A stretch of 64,000 nt of DNA from VRUE01 sp963814915 (GCA_963814915.1 CAWFEI010000007.1:1-64000), one strand, 5' to 3'. Shown: positions 40,760 to 49,219, numbered from the stretch's first letter. Notes: a model not told the origin generated them from the sequence alone. Program-made: numbers and translations.

Positions 40760-41428
40760 GTGGGACGCCTCGCGGTCATCCTTGGCAGCGGCGCCGCCGG
40801 GCCCGGCGGCGAGGCGGTCGTCGCCGCGGCCGAGCCCCATGCGGCAGTCGTGCAGCGCCACGGGTCCACCGAGGCCTACGTCCTCCCCCACCGGATCGAC
40901 CACGCCGCCAACCTGCGCGGACTGCGCGCTGCCGGCTGCGACCGCGTGCTGGCGATCTGCTCGGTCGGCTCGCTCGACTCCGGCCTCGGCGTCGGCGGCT
41001 TCGTCTGCCCGCACGACTTCATCGCCCTGCAGGCCACGGTGACCAGCTTCGACGACTCCCGCGGGCACGCGATGGCGGGGTTCGACGCCGAGTGGCGCGG
41101 CGCGGTCGTCGCCGCCTGGGCGGCGAGTGAGGCCGGGGAGCTGCGCGACGGCGGCGTGTACTGGCAGACCAACGGCCCGCGCTACGAGACCCCGGCCGAG
41201 ATCGGCCTGATCGCCGCCCACGCCGACCTGGTCGGGATGACGCTGGCCTCGGAGTGCGTCGTCGCGGGCGAGCTCGGCCTGCCCTACGCGGCCGTCTGCG
41301 TCGTCGACAACCTCGCCAACGGGATCGCCGCCGAGCCGCTCTCGCCGGCCGAGCTGGAAGCGGACCGCGAGCGCAACGCCGAGCGCCTGCGCGCCGACCT
41401 CGAGGCCGCCCTGCCGAGGCTCGCGTGA
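40760..41428 (+). CDS. MTA/MTI phosphorylase (purine nucleoside phosphorylase family)
   Basis: A 222-residue trimeric PNP/MTAP-family enzyme that splits a methylthio- or purine nucleoside with phosphate. Visible blocks are RHGSTEAYVLPHRIDHAANL near 34 (phosphate and ribose site), SVGSLDSGLGVGGFVCPHDF near 68 and YWQTNGPRYETPAEIG near 134. The purine-site region reads VVDNLANGIA near 195, not the DYDCW of human MTAP, which favours a 6-oxopurine such as methylthioinosine. It overlaps the deaminase gene by 4 bases (GTGA). At 222 aa it is shorter than typical MTAP. Confidence 0.82.
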   Translation: MGRLAVILGSGAAGPGGEAVVAAAEPHAAVVQRHGSTEAYVLPHRIDHAANLRGLRAAGCDRVLAICSVGSLDSGLGVGGFVCPHDFIALQATVTSFDDSRGHAMAGFDAEWRGAVVAAWAASEAGELRDGGVYWQTNGPRYETPAEIGLIAAHADLVGMTLASECVVAGELGLPYAAVCVVDNLANGIAAEPLSPAELEADRERNAERLRADLEAALPRLA

Positions 41429-42708
41429 GCCTGACGGTCACCGACGCGCTGCTCGACGGGGAGACGGTGGGCCTGCGCTGCGTGGACGGGACGATCGAGG
41501 CGGTCGGGCCCGAAATCGTCGCCGAGGGCGGCGACGAGGCGATCGACGCCGGCGGGATGCCGCTCGTCCCGGCGCTGGTCAACGGCCACACGCACGCGGC
41601 GATGACGCTGTTCCGCGGCTACGGCGGCGACCTGCCGCTGATGCGCTGGCTGGAAGAGAAGATCTGGCCGGTCGAGGCGAGGCTCGAGGCCGAGGACGTC
41701 TACTGGGGCGTGCGCCTCGCCTGCGCCGAGATGATCCGCACCGGCACCGCCCGCTTCTGGGACATGTACTGGCATCCCGAGGCAACCGCGCGGGCGGTCG
41801 AGGACGCCGGGTTGCGCGCCCACGCGGGCGGGCCGCTGTTCGACGCCGACGGCCGCACGGCCGAGATGCAGGCGCGGGCCGCCGCCGATCTCGACGCCCT
41901 CGCCGGCGCCGGCCCGGCGATCGAGGCCTCGGTCGCCCCGCACTCGATCTACACCGTCAGCGAAGAGCTGCTGCGCTGGGCCGGTGAGCAGGCCGCCGAG
42001 CGGGGCGTCGCCCTCCACACCCACCTCTCCGAGACCGAGGGCGAGGTGGAGCACTGCCTCGCCGAGCACGGCGAGCGCCCCGCCTTCTACCTCGACCGGC
42101 TCGGGCTGCTCGGCGAGCGCACCGTGCTCGCCCACGGGGTCTGGCTCGACGAGGCGGAGCTCGAGCTGATCGCCGCCCGCGGCGCCACGGTCGTCGCCAA
42201 CCCGGCCGCCAACATGAAGCTCGCGGTCGGCGGCGTCCTGCCCTATCCGGCGGCCCGCCGGGCCGGGGTCGCGGTCGGCCTCGGCACCGACGGCGCCGGC
42301 TCCAACGACTCGCTCGACCTGCTCGCCGACCTCAAGCTCTTCGCGCTCAGCCAGCGCCACGCCGCCGCCGATGCGACCGCCGTCCCCGCCGCCGAGGCGC
42401 TGGCGATCGCAACCGGCGCCCGGGCGCCATTGCTGCGCGACGGCGCGGCGCCGGCGAGTGCCCGCTCGAACGCCGCGGGGGACGCGCTCCGCCCGGGCGC
42501 CCCGGCCGACTTCCTGCTGCTGCGCGGCGACACGCCCGAGCTGGGCATCGGCGACCTCGCCTCCGACCTCGTCTACGCAGCGAGCGGCTCTGTCGTCGAC
42601 ACCACCGTCGTCGCCGGCCGCGTGCTGATGCGCGGCGGGGCGGTCGAGGGAGTCGAGGAAATCGTCGCCCACGCCGCCGAACGCGCCACCCGCCTCGGCA
42701 TCTCCTGA
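41425..42708 (+). CDS. mtaD: Amidohydrolase, 5'-methylthioadenosine/S-adenosylhomocysteine deaminase-like
   Basis: A 427-residue TrzA/ATZ-type amidohydrolase. The metal sites are VNGHTHAAMTLFRGYGGDLP near 50-69 (HxH), VAPHSIYTVSEELL near 172, HTHLSETEGEVEHC near 198 and GLGTDGAGSNDSLDLLADLK near 285 (the last Asp). WLEEKIWPVEARL near 76 is characteristic of MTA/SAH deaminases. GTG 41425 overlaps the phosphorylase stop. Together they would run MTA to MTI to hypoxanthine and methylthioribose 1-phosphate. Confidence 0.85.
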   Translation: MSLTVTDALLDGETVGLRCVDGTIEAVGPEIVAEGGDEAIDAGGMPLVPALVNGHTHAAMTLFRGYGGDLPLMRWLEEKIWPVEARLEAEDVYWGVRLACAEMIRTGTARFWDMYWHPEATARAVEDAGLRAHAGGPLFDADGRTAEMQARAAADLDALAGAGPAIEASVAPHSIYTVSEELLRWAGEQAAERGVALHTHLSETEGEVEHCLAEHGERPAFYLDRLGLLGERTVLAHGVWLDEAELELIAARGATVVANPAANMKLAVGGVLPYPAARRAGVAVGLGTDGAGSNDSLDLLADLKLFALSQRHAAADATAVPAAEALAIATGARAPLLRDGAAPASARSNAAGDALRPGAPADFLLLRGDTPELGIGDLASDLVYAASGSVVDTTVVAGRVLMRGGAVEGVEEIVAHAAERATRLGIS

Positions 42709-42770
42709 GCGAGCGGGTCTGTTTGGGTATTTCCGCGGTTCCGATGTGATTGGCGCGTGCTCCGCGGGTA

Positions 42771-42776
42771 TAGGCT
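42771..42776 (+). promoter_or_regulatory. Putative -10 box of the opuC operon (leaderless)
   Basis: TAGGCT ends 8 nt before the GTG at 42785 within GGGTATAGGCT. A TTGGCG (42750-42755) is a possible -35, with a short 15-base spacer. Confidence 0.45.
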
Positions 42777-42784
42777 CGCCCTGA

Positions 42785-43975
42785 GTGCCCGTCCCTGAGG
42801 CCCCCGAGCAAGACTCGTCCGCGGACGCCTCGGCAGTCCGCTACGAGAACGCGACCAAACGCTACGGCGACTCCTCCGAGGTCGCGGTCGACGGGCTGAG
42901 CCTCGAGGTTCCGGCGGGCGAGGTCTGCGTTCTGGTCGGGCCGTCGGGCTGCGGCAAGACAACCGCGATGCGCTTGGTCAACCGCACGGTCGAGCTCAGC
43001 GAGGGCGACGTCAAGATCGGCGGCGAGTCGATCCGCGAGCGCGACCCGGCGCAGCTGCGGCGCGAGATCGGCTACGTGATCCAGCAGGTCGGCCTCTTCC
43101 CCCACCGCACGATCGAGGAGAACATCGGCTCGGTGCCGCGCCTGCTCGGCTGGAAGAAGGACCGGATCGCGGCCCGCAGCGCCGAACTGCTCGAGCTGAT
43201 CGGGCTCGAACCGGAGCTCGGCGACCGCTACCCGTCGCAGCTCTCCGGCGGCCAGCAGCAGCGCGTCGGCGTCGCCCGGGCGCTCGCCGCTGACCCGCTC
43301 GTGATGCTGATGGACGAGCCCTTCGGAGCGATCGACCCGATCAACCGCGAGCGCCTGCAGAACGAGTTCCTCCGCCTGCAGGCGGAGATCCGCAAGACGG
43401 TCCTCTTCGTCACCCACGACATCGACGAGGCGATCAAGATGGGCGACCGGATCGCGGTGATGCGCACCGGCGGCAAGGTCGCCCAGTACGCGACCCCGGC
43501 GGAGCTGCTGATGGCGCCCGCCGACGACTTCGTCGAGGACTTCGTCGGCGCCGACCGGGCGCTCAAGCGGCTGGCGCTGATGCGCGTCTCCGACATCGAC
43601 CTCTGGGAGGCGCCGCTGGCCTACGTCGGCCAGGCGACCGCCGAGGTGCGGGCGAAGCTGCAGGGTGCGGAGGTGCCCTACCCGCTGCTGGTCGACGGCG
43701 AGCGGCGGCCGCTGGGCTGGCTCTCGGAGCGCGACCTCGCCGCCGAGACGGTCCCGTCCCAGCCCGACAACCCGCTCGGACCGCTGCTCGACCGCGACGA
43801 CGTGATGCGCGACGCCCTCGCCGACCTGCTGCTGGGCGAGGCCCAGTACGCGGCGGTAGCCGACGACCGCGGGCGGATCGCGGGCGTGCTCTCGGTCGAG
43901 ATCATCTCCGAGTTCCTCGGCTCCCCCAAGGCGAAGGCCGAGGAGCACAGCGCCGCGGAGCGGCCGCGTGAGTAG
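42785..43975 (+). CDS. opuCA: Osmoprotectant ABC transporter ATP-binding protein (OpuCA/ProV-like)
   Basis: A 396-residue ATPase that energises uptake of glycine betaine, carnitine or choline. Walker A is GPSGCGKTT (about 53-61), the Q-loop is VIQQVGLFPH near 99, the signature is LSGGQQQR near 153 and Walker B is LVMLMDEPFG near 174. The C-terminal region (about 270-380) is CBS-like, as in OpuCA, where it senses ionic strength. It starts with GTG and its 3' end overlaps the first permease gene by 8 bases. Confidence 0.93.
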   Translation: MPVPEAPEQDSSADASAVRYENATKRYGDSSEVAVDGLSLEVPAGEVCVLVGPSGCGKTTAMRLVNRTVELSEGDVKIGGESIRERDPAQLRREIGYVIQQVGLFPHRTIEENIGSVPRLLGWKKDRIAARSAELLELIGLEPELGDRYPSQLSGGQQQRVGVARALAADPLVMLMDEPFGAIDPINRERLQNEFLRLQAEIRKTVLFVTHDIDEAIKMGDRIAVMRTGGKVAQYATPAELLMAPADDFVEDFVGADRALKRLALMRVSDIDLWEAPLAYVGQATAEVRAKLQGAEVPYPLLVDGERRPLGWLSERDLAAETVPSQPDNPLGPLLDRDDVMRDALADLLLGEAQYAAVADDRGRIAGVLSVEIISEFLGSPKAKAEEHSAAERPRE

Positions 43976-44720
43976 CGTCGCCGCGCTCGCGGTGCCGCTG
44001 GCGGCGGCGGGCGAAGTCGGCGAAGGCTTCTTCAAGGAACGCAGCTCCGACACCCTGCCCTGCCAGGCGACGAGCAAGCTCTTCTGCTTCGACTGGGCCA
44101 AGGAAAACATCGGCAGCTTCGGCACTCCGACCGTGCAGCACCTCGAACTCGTCGTCGTCTCGGTGCTGGTCGGCTTCGCGATCGCCTTCGCCCTGGCGCT
44201 GCTGGCGCACCGCCGCCGCTGGCTGCAGCCGCCCCTGCTGGCGGCGACCGGCGTCCTCTACACGGTGCCCAGCATCGCCTTCTTCTTCCTGCTGCTGCCG
44301 ATCACCGGCCTCGGCCGGGACACCGTGATCATCGCGCTCAGCGCCTACACGCTGCAGATCATCTACCGCAACACGCTGGCCGGCCTGGCCAACGTGCCGA
44401 GCGCGGTCAAGGACGCCGCGCGCGGGATGGGCCTGACCGATCGCCAGATCCTCTGGCGGGTCGAGCTGCCGCTGGCGACGCCGGAGATCGTCGCCGGCCT
44501 ACGCATCGCAACGGTCAGCACCGTCGCGATCGCGACCCTCGCGGTGCTCGCCAGCGGGGGCGGGCTCGGGGTGAAGATCTACGCCGGAGGCAACCTCACC
44601 TTCAAGACCAGCATCATCATCGCGGGCGGGATCGCGATCCTGATGGCGCTCACCTTCGACCTCCTGCTGCTCGGCATCCAGCGCTTCGCCACGCCCTGGA
44701 GAAGGGCGGCGGAAACGTGA
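43968..44720 (+). CDS. opuCB: Osmoprotectant ABC permease (OpuCB-like)
   Basis: A 250-residue inner-membrane subunit with about six helices. The ABC-permease EAA loop is NTLAGLANVPSAVKDAARGM followed by GLTDRQILWRVELPLATPEI (about 130-170). It begins with GTG inside the ATPase gene's end and overlaps the next permease by 4 bases (GTGA). Confidence 0.92.
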   Translation: MSSVAALAVPLAAAGEVGEGFFKERSSDTLPCQATSKLFCFDWAKENIGSFGTPTVQHLELVVVSVLVGFAIAFALALLAHRRRWLQPPLLAATGVLYTVPSIAFFFLLLPITGLGRDTVIIALSAYTLQIIYRNTLAGLANVPSAVKDAARGMGLTDRQILWRVELPLATPEIVAGLRIATVSTVAIATLAVLASGGGLGVKIYAGGNLTFKTSIIIAGGIAILMALTFDLLLLGIQRFATPWRRAAET

Positions 44721-45439
44721 TCGCGGCACTCGCGCACGCCGCGCCGCTGGCCTCATTCGGCGGCGCGCTCGAATTCATCTTCGAGCCGCAGAGCTCGAGC
44801 GTCACCGGCGGCAACGAGGTCGGCGGCCTCTCGCAGGTGATCGAACTGACGATCAACCAGCTCGAGCTGACGCTGCTCGCGCTCGCGGTGGCGATGATCG
44901 TGGCGCTGCCGCTCGGCCTCTACCTGGGCCACCGGGGCACCGGTGAACTGTTGGCGATCGGGCTCGGCAACGCCGGGCGGGCGATCCCGGAGCTGGCGCT
45001 GATCGCCTTCATGGCGGCCGCGATCGGGGTCGGCTGGCGCAACGTGACCATCGCCCTGGCCGTGCTCGGCATCCCGCCGATCCTCACCAACGCGTTCGTC
45101 GGCATCCGCCAGGTCGACCGGGCCCCGGTCGAGGCGGCGCGGGGAATCGGCATGACCGAGGCCGAGATCCTCTTGCGGGTGGAGATTCCGCTGGCGATCC
45201 CGACCCTGATGGCCGGCATCCGCGGCGCCACGATCGCGATCGTGGCCACGGCGACGATCGCCCCCCTCGCGGGGGTGCTCACCCTCGGCGACTTCATCAT
45301 CAACCGCAACGTCTACGGCGCCGACGGGCTGCTGGCCGGGGGCATCCTGGTCGCCCTGCTGGCCCTGGCGCTGGAGTTCACGCTTGCCGCAATACAGCGG
45401 GCGCTCACCTCGAAGGGCCTGAAGGCGAGCGCCGCCTGA
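44717..45439 (+). CDS. opuCD: Osmoprotectant ABC permease (OpuCD-like)
   Basis: A 240-residue inner-membrane subunit, the second permease. The EAA loop is VGIRQVDRAPVEAARGIGMT followed by EAEILLRVEIPLAIPTLMAG (about 130-168). The N-terminal helices resemble OpuCB, which is expected for a duplicated heterodimeric permease. GTG start overlapping opuCB's stop. Confidence 0.92.
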   Translation: MIAALAHAAPLASFGGALEFIFEPQSSSVTGGNEVGGLSQVIELTINQLELTLLALAVAMIVALPLGLYLGHRGTGELLAIGLGNAGRAIPELALIAFMAAAIGVGWRNVTIALAVLGIPPILTNAFVGIRQVDRAPVEAARGIGMTEAEILLRVEIPLAIPTLMAGIRGATIAIVATATIAPLAGVLTLGDFIINRNVYGADGLLAGGILVALLALALEFTLAAIQRALTSKGLKASAA

Positions 45440-45488
45440 AACGGTATGAGTTGACCGCATCAATACACCGACAAGAGAGGAACCACCA

Positions 45489-46478
45489 GTGAGAACCACG
45501 ACCAGAGGTGCGCGGGCCGCGGTAGCGGTGCTGCTAGCGCTCTTCCTCAGCATCGGCGTCGCCGCCTGCGGCTCCAGCGACGACAGCTCCGAAAGCACCG
45601 CCGAAGGCGGCGAAGGCGCCGGCGCGATCGTCTCCAACCCCGAAAACGGGAGCGTCACCCTGACGATCGGCTCGAAGAACTTTCCCGAACAGGAAATCCT
45701 CGGGGAAATCTACGCCCAGGCGCTGAAAGCGGCCGGCTACAAGGTCAAGAGCGCGCTCAACCTCGGCTCCGAAACGGTTGCGCACCAGGCGGTCAAGTCA
45801 GGGCAGATCTCCGGCTACCCGGAGTACGCGAGCACGGCGCTCACCTCGTTCTTCGCCGTCGAACCGGAAGAAGTGCCCCCGGGCGCACAGCCCGCCTACG
45901 AAAAGGCGAAGGAAGAATTCGAAAAGGAAGGCCTGACGGCGTTCCCACCGACCCCGTTCGCCAGCGCCAACGCGGTCGGCACGCTGAAGACGACCGCCGA
46001 AGAACGCAACCTGAAGACGGTCTCCGACCTCGAAGGCCAGTCCGAAGAACTGACGCTCGACGGCTCACCCGAGTGCCGCCAGCGGATCGACTGCCTGGCC
46101 GGGCTCGAAAAGTACTACGGGCTCATATTCAAGTCGTTCACCCCGGTCGACATCGGCCTGCGCTACACCGTGCTCGAAAAGGGCCAGGCCGACCTCTCGA
46201 TCCTGTTCACCACGGACCCGCAGCTCGCGGCCGAGAAGGACAAGTTCGTGATCCTCGAAGACGACAAGCACGTCTTCCCCGCCGGCAACATCATTTTCGT
46301 GACCAAGGCCTCGGTCGCGGAAAAGGCCGGGCCGGATTACGAAAAGACGATCGTCGACGTCCAGAAGGGCCTGACCCTGCCGGTCATGCAGGAGCTCGAC
46401 GCCCGGGTCGAACTCGAAAAGCAGTCGCCCGCCAAGGCGGCGGCCGCCTACCTGAAGGAAGCCGGCTACACCGGCTGA
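45489..46478 (+). CDS. opuCC: Osmoprotectant-binding lipoprotein (OpuCC-like)
   Basis: A 329-residue substrate-binding protein anchored by lipid. The signal is MRTTTRGARAAVAVLLALFL with lipobox VAAC near residue 27, then a Ser/Glu-rich linker. The QAT-type domain starts TLTIGSKNFPEQEILGEIYA (about 57-76). VDIGLRYTVLEKGQADLSIL near 218 and PAGNIIFVTKASVAEKAGPD near 265 fit the betaine/choline family. GTG start with GAGAGGAA about 9 nt upstream. An IS110 element begins directly after its stop. Confidence 0.92.
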   Translation: MRTTTRGARAAVAVLLALFLSIGVAACGSSDDSSESTAEGGEGAGAIVSNPENGSVTLTIGSKNFPEQEILGEIYAQALKAAGYKVKSALNLGSETVAHQAVKSGQISGYPEYASTALTSFFAVEPEEVPPGAQPAYEKAKEEFEKEGLTAFPPTPFASANAVGTLKTTAEERNLKTVSDLEGQSEELTLDGSPECRQRIDCLAGLEKYYGLIFKSFTPVDIGLRYTVLEKGQADLSILFTTDPQLAAEKDKFVILEDDKHVFPAGNIIFVTKASVAEKAGPDYEKTIVDVQKGLTLPVMQELDARVELEKQSPAKAAAAYLKEAGYTG

Positions 46479-46537
46479 GCCCTAGACCCTATGGCCGGCC
46501 TACCCGAGCGCCGGCTCGATCCGGACCGCGCGTAAAG

Positions 46538-46617
46538 GTCGGCACCCGCGCATGAGATGCGCGGGTTTATCGCCGAGGAATGGCCTCGGCGAGGACCGCA
46601 ATCATGGGGGTGCCGAC
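46538..46617 (+). ncRNA. Structured RNA candidate at the IS110 left end (bridge-RNA-like)
   Basis: GTCGGCACCC (46538-46547) pairs with GGGTGCCGAC (46608-46617), which abuts the transposase ATG. Inside are two perfect hairpins: ACCCGCGCAT/ATGCGCGGGT (46544-46566, loop GAG) and TCGCCGAGG/CCTCGGCGA (46570-46592, loop AATGG). The first hairpin is followed by TTTAT and might also end opuCC transcripts. IS110-group recombinases use a bridge RNA encoded upstream of the gene; this segment is shorter than the 177-nt IS621 bridge RNA, so identity is a hypothesis. Confidence 0.5.
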
Positions 46618-47700
46618 ATGGCGCAGGTTAGGACGTGGGTGGGTCTCGATGTTCACGCGACGAAGGTCGTCGCGGCGATCGCCGACTCGCAGTCGGGCGA
46701 GCTGGCAACGCGGCGGATGGGTGGTGCGACCGAGCAGGTGGCGGAGTTCTGCGCCGGGCTGCCGGCCCCGGTGCGGGTGGCCTATGAGGCCGGCCCGACC
46801 GGCTTCGGCCTGGCTCGTGCACTGATGGCGAAGGGCATCGAGTGCATCGTCGCCGCGCCGGGCAAGATCGAGCGCCCCGCGCAGGACCGGGTCAAGACCG
46901 ACCGCCGCGACGCCGAGCGGCTGGTGCGGTTGCTGATGATCGGCGGTCTTCACGCGGTGCGGGTGCCGAGCCCCGCCGAAGAGGCGATGCGCGACCTGGT
47001 CCGCGCCCGCGAGGACGTCCGGGGCGACCTGATGGCGGCCCGCCACCGCGTCGGCAAGCTCTTGCTGCGCCATGACCTGCGCTTCGAGGGCAACAACTGG
47101 ACCCAGCGCCACCTCGACTGGCTGGGCAGGATCGAACTGCCGGAGCCCGTGGCGCAGTCGGTCCTGCTCGACGGGATCGGGGCGATCGACGCACTGCTGG
47201 TGCGGCGCGAGAGCCTCGAGTCTCAGATGGCATCGCTGGTCGAGGGCTCCCCCTGGGAGCGGCAAGTCGCCCACCTGCGCTGCCTGCGCGGCATCGACAC
47301 CCTGAGCGCCCTCGGGCTCTGCGCGGAGGTCGGCGACTTTGAGCGCTTCGCCCGCCCGGCGCAGCTGATGAGCTACCTCGGCCTGGTGCCTTCGGAGCAA
47401 AGCAGCGGGGAGAAGCGCCGACAGGGTGCGATTACCAAGTCGGGCTCCCGCCACGCCCGCCGGCTTCTGGTCGAGGCGGCCTGGCACTACCGCCGGGCGC
47501 CGCGCAAAGGCACGGCGCTGCGCCGCCGCCAGGAGGGCCAGCCCCAAGCGGTCTGCGCGACCTCCTGGAAGGCTCAGCAGCGCCTGCACCGCAGCTGGGT
47601 CAGGCTCGACTCCGAGCGCGGCAAGCGGCGGACGCTATGCGCGGTCGCGGTGGCCCGTGAGCTGACCGGCTTCTGCTGGGCGGTAGCGACCGCCGACTGA
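46618..47700 (+). CDS. IS110-family transposase/recombinase
   Basis: A 360-residue DEDD recombinase. The N-terminal RuvC-like domain holds GLDVHATK (first Asp, about residue 10), YEAGPTGFGLARAL (Glu, about 59) and KTDRRDAERLVRLL (DxxD, about 97). The C-terminal Transposase_20 domain has LRCLRGIDTLSALGLCAEVG near 220 and TKSGSRHARRLLVEAAWHYR near 275, where the serine is the family's catalytic nucleophile. ATG at 46618 directly follows the folded RNA segment; the frame extends to 46552 but across that structure. Confidence 0.92.
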   Translation: MAQVRTWVGLDVHATKVVAAIADSQSGELATRRMGGATEQVAEFCAGLPAPVRVAYEAGPTGFGLARALMAKGIECIVAAPGKIERPAQDRVKTDRRDAERLVRLLMIGGLHAVRVPSPAEEAMRDLVRAREDVRGDLMAARHRVGKLLLRHDLRFEGNNWTQRHLDWLGRIELPEPVAQSVLLDGIGAIDALLVRRESLESQMASLVEGSPWERQVAHLRCLRGIDTLSALGLCAEVGDFERFARPAQLMSYLGLVPSEQSSGEKRRQGAITKSGSRHARRLLVEAAWHYRRAPRKGTALRRRQEGQPQAVCATSWKAQQRLHRSWVRLDSERGKRRTLCAVAVARELTGFCWAVATAD

Positions 47701-47702
47701 GG

Positions 47703-47940
47703 CCACCAAGCACTGCTTGGCCCAGGAGGCGGCGGGCTCGGCTCCTCGCGCAGCGCATCCGCGATTCGGCTATGAGCAGCCGCTCCGCGGCGACGCTCGA
47801 TCCTAGACAGCGGGCGCTATGACGAAACCCGGTCCTGCGGTAGCCAACCCGCGCATATCAGCCTGACCGCGAGTCGCGCACCAGGCCGACCGCCGCCTCC
47901 TGGGCCAAGAAGGAGGCCCGCGAAAGCGGGCCCTTGGTGG
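47703..47940. repeat. Long inverted repeat downstream of IS110
   Basis: CTTGGCCCAGGAGGCGGCGG (47716-47735) and its exact complement (47890-47909) are 20-bp perfect arms 154 bases apart. Outside them CCACCAAG (47703-47710) pairs with CTTGGTGG (47933-47940), and the right side adds a GGCCCGC-GAAA-GCGGGCC hairpin. The whole could fold as a three-way RNA junction or mark a MITE-like element. CCTAGAC lies near the centre. Confidence 0.65.
47915..47932 (-). terminator. Hairpin, probable terminator of the MFS operon
   Basis: GGCCCGC-loop-GCGGGCC (7-bp stem, 4-base loop). On the minus strand it is followed by TCCTTCTT and lies about 37 bases after the MFS stop at 47969. Confidence 0.5.
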
Positions 47941-47968
47941 TTGGGGACTTGACAAACGGACGTCCATA

Positions 47969-49219
47969 TCAGCCGACCAGAGTGCGTTCGCTGTTTGTCG
48001 CCCTGTGCGCGACAAGCAGCGAACGCGCCTCGATCCTGGCGAAGGCGACGCGGGCGGCCCAGGCCGCCGCGAGGCCCGCTATCGCCGCGAGCAGCAGCGC
48101 CACACGCGGGTCGTAGGCTTCCGAGAGCCAGCCGGTCAGCGGGCCGCCGATCGGCGTCGAGCCGAGGAAGACGACCGAGTAGAGGGCCATCACCCGGCCG
48201 CGCATCGCCGGCTCGACCGCTAGCTGCAGGGTCGAGTTGACGCTCGCCGCGAATGTCACCGCCGCCGCCCCGAGCAGGGCGAGCATCGGGATCTCGAAGG
48301 CGAGGGACGGCATCGCCGCGGCAAGCAGGGCGGTGAGGCCGAAGGCGAGCGCCGCCGCCGCGATCAGGCGCGGGCCGGTGCGCCCGCGCGAGCCGGTGAT
48401 CAGCGCCCCGGAGACCGAGCCGACGCCCATCGCGCTGACCAGCGCCGCGTAGGCGCCGGCGCCGCCGTCGAAGCTGAAGGTGGCGAGCAGCGGGATCACG
48501 ACCTGGAAGTTGAAGCCGAAGGTGCCGACGAGCGCCATCAGCCCAAGCGGCACCGCCAGCTCGGGGGTGCGGCGCACGTAGCGCAGGCCGGCGCGGATCG
48601 CCCCCGGCTCGCGGCCGCTGCTCGGCGCGGCGGCGAGGCGGCTCGCGTCCATTCCCCAGAGGGCGACGATCATCGCTCCGAAGCTGGCGATGTTGACCGC
48701 GAAGCAGGGCACGACGCCGACGGTGGCGATCAGGACCCCGGCCAGTGCCGGGCCGACGATCCGCGCCGACTGGACGAGGACGCTGTTGAGGCTGACCGCG
48801 TTGACCACGCGGTCCGGCCCGACCATCTCGATCACGAAGCTCTGCCGGGTCGGGTTGTCGACCGCGTTGACGACCCCACGCATGAGCGCGGCGAGGTAGA
48901 CCATCCAGGGAGCGACCACGCCGGCGGCACTGACTCCGAGCAGGCCGATCGCGGGCAGCGCCATCAGCAGCTGGGTGACGATCAGCAGGTCGCGCTTGGG
49001 GAAGCGATCGGCGAGCAGCCCGCCCCAGGCGCCGATCAGGAGCATCGGCAGGAACTGCAGGGCGGTGGTCAGGCCGACGGCGAAGCCACTGCCGGTGAGG
49101 CTGAGGACCAGCCAGACCGAGGCGACCATCTGCGCCCAGTTGCCGGAGAGCGAGACGAGCTGGCCGAAGAAGTAGCGACGGTAGTTCGGGACCGAGAGGG
49201 AGTCGAAGCTGCGCCTCAC
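47969..49219 (-). CDS. MFS transporter (MFS_3/EntS-like)
   Basis: A 416-residue inner-membrane exporter with about 12 helices. RRSFDSLSVPNYRRYFFGQL is the usual N terminus of MFS_3 proteins. GGLLADRFPKRDLLIVTQLL near 66-85 is motif A, and VVNAVDNPTRQSFVIEMVGP near 115 is family-specific. The ATG overlaps the marR stop by 4 bases (ATGA), so the regulator and transporter form one unit. Substrate unknown; drugs or siderophores are typical. Confidence 0.9.
   Translation of the reverse strand: MRRSFDSLSVPNYRRYFFGQLVSLSGNWAQMVASVWLVLSLTGSGFAVGLTTALQFLPMLLIGAWGGLLADRFPKRDLLIVTQLLMALPAIGLLGVSAAGVVAPWMVYLAALMRGVVNAVDNPTRQSFVIEMVGPDRVVNAVSLNSVLVQSARIVGPALAGVLIATVGVVPCFAVNIASFGAMIVALWGMDASRLAAAPSSGREPGAIRAGLRYVRRTPELAVPLGLMALVGTFGFNFQVVIPLLATFSFDGGAGAYAALVSAMGVGSVSGALITGSRGRTGPRLIAAAALAFGLTALLAAAMPSLAFEIPMLALLGAAAVTFAASVNSTLQLAVEPAMRGRVMALYSVVFLGSTPIGGPLTGWLSEAYDPRVALLLAAIAGLAAAWAARVAFARIEARSLLVAHRATNSERTLVG

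Larger units (their letters stand above)
46481..47808 (+). mobile_element. IS110-family insertion element (boundaries tentative)
   Basis: The transposase gene is flanked by the 7-bp direct repeat CCTAGAC at 46481-46487 and 47802-47808. IS110 elements leave a short repeated core rather than inverted repeats, so these copies are plausible ends (about 1.3 kb). The left copy starts 2 bases after the opuCC stop. If correct, the left non-coding end is about 130 nt and the right about 100 nt. Confidence 0.5.
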
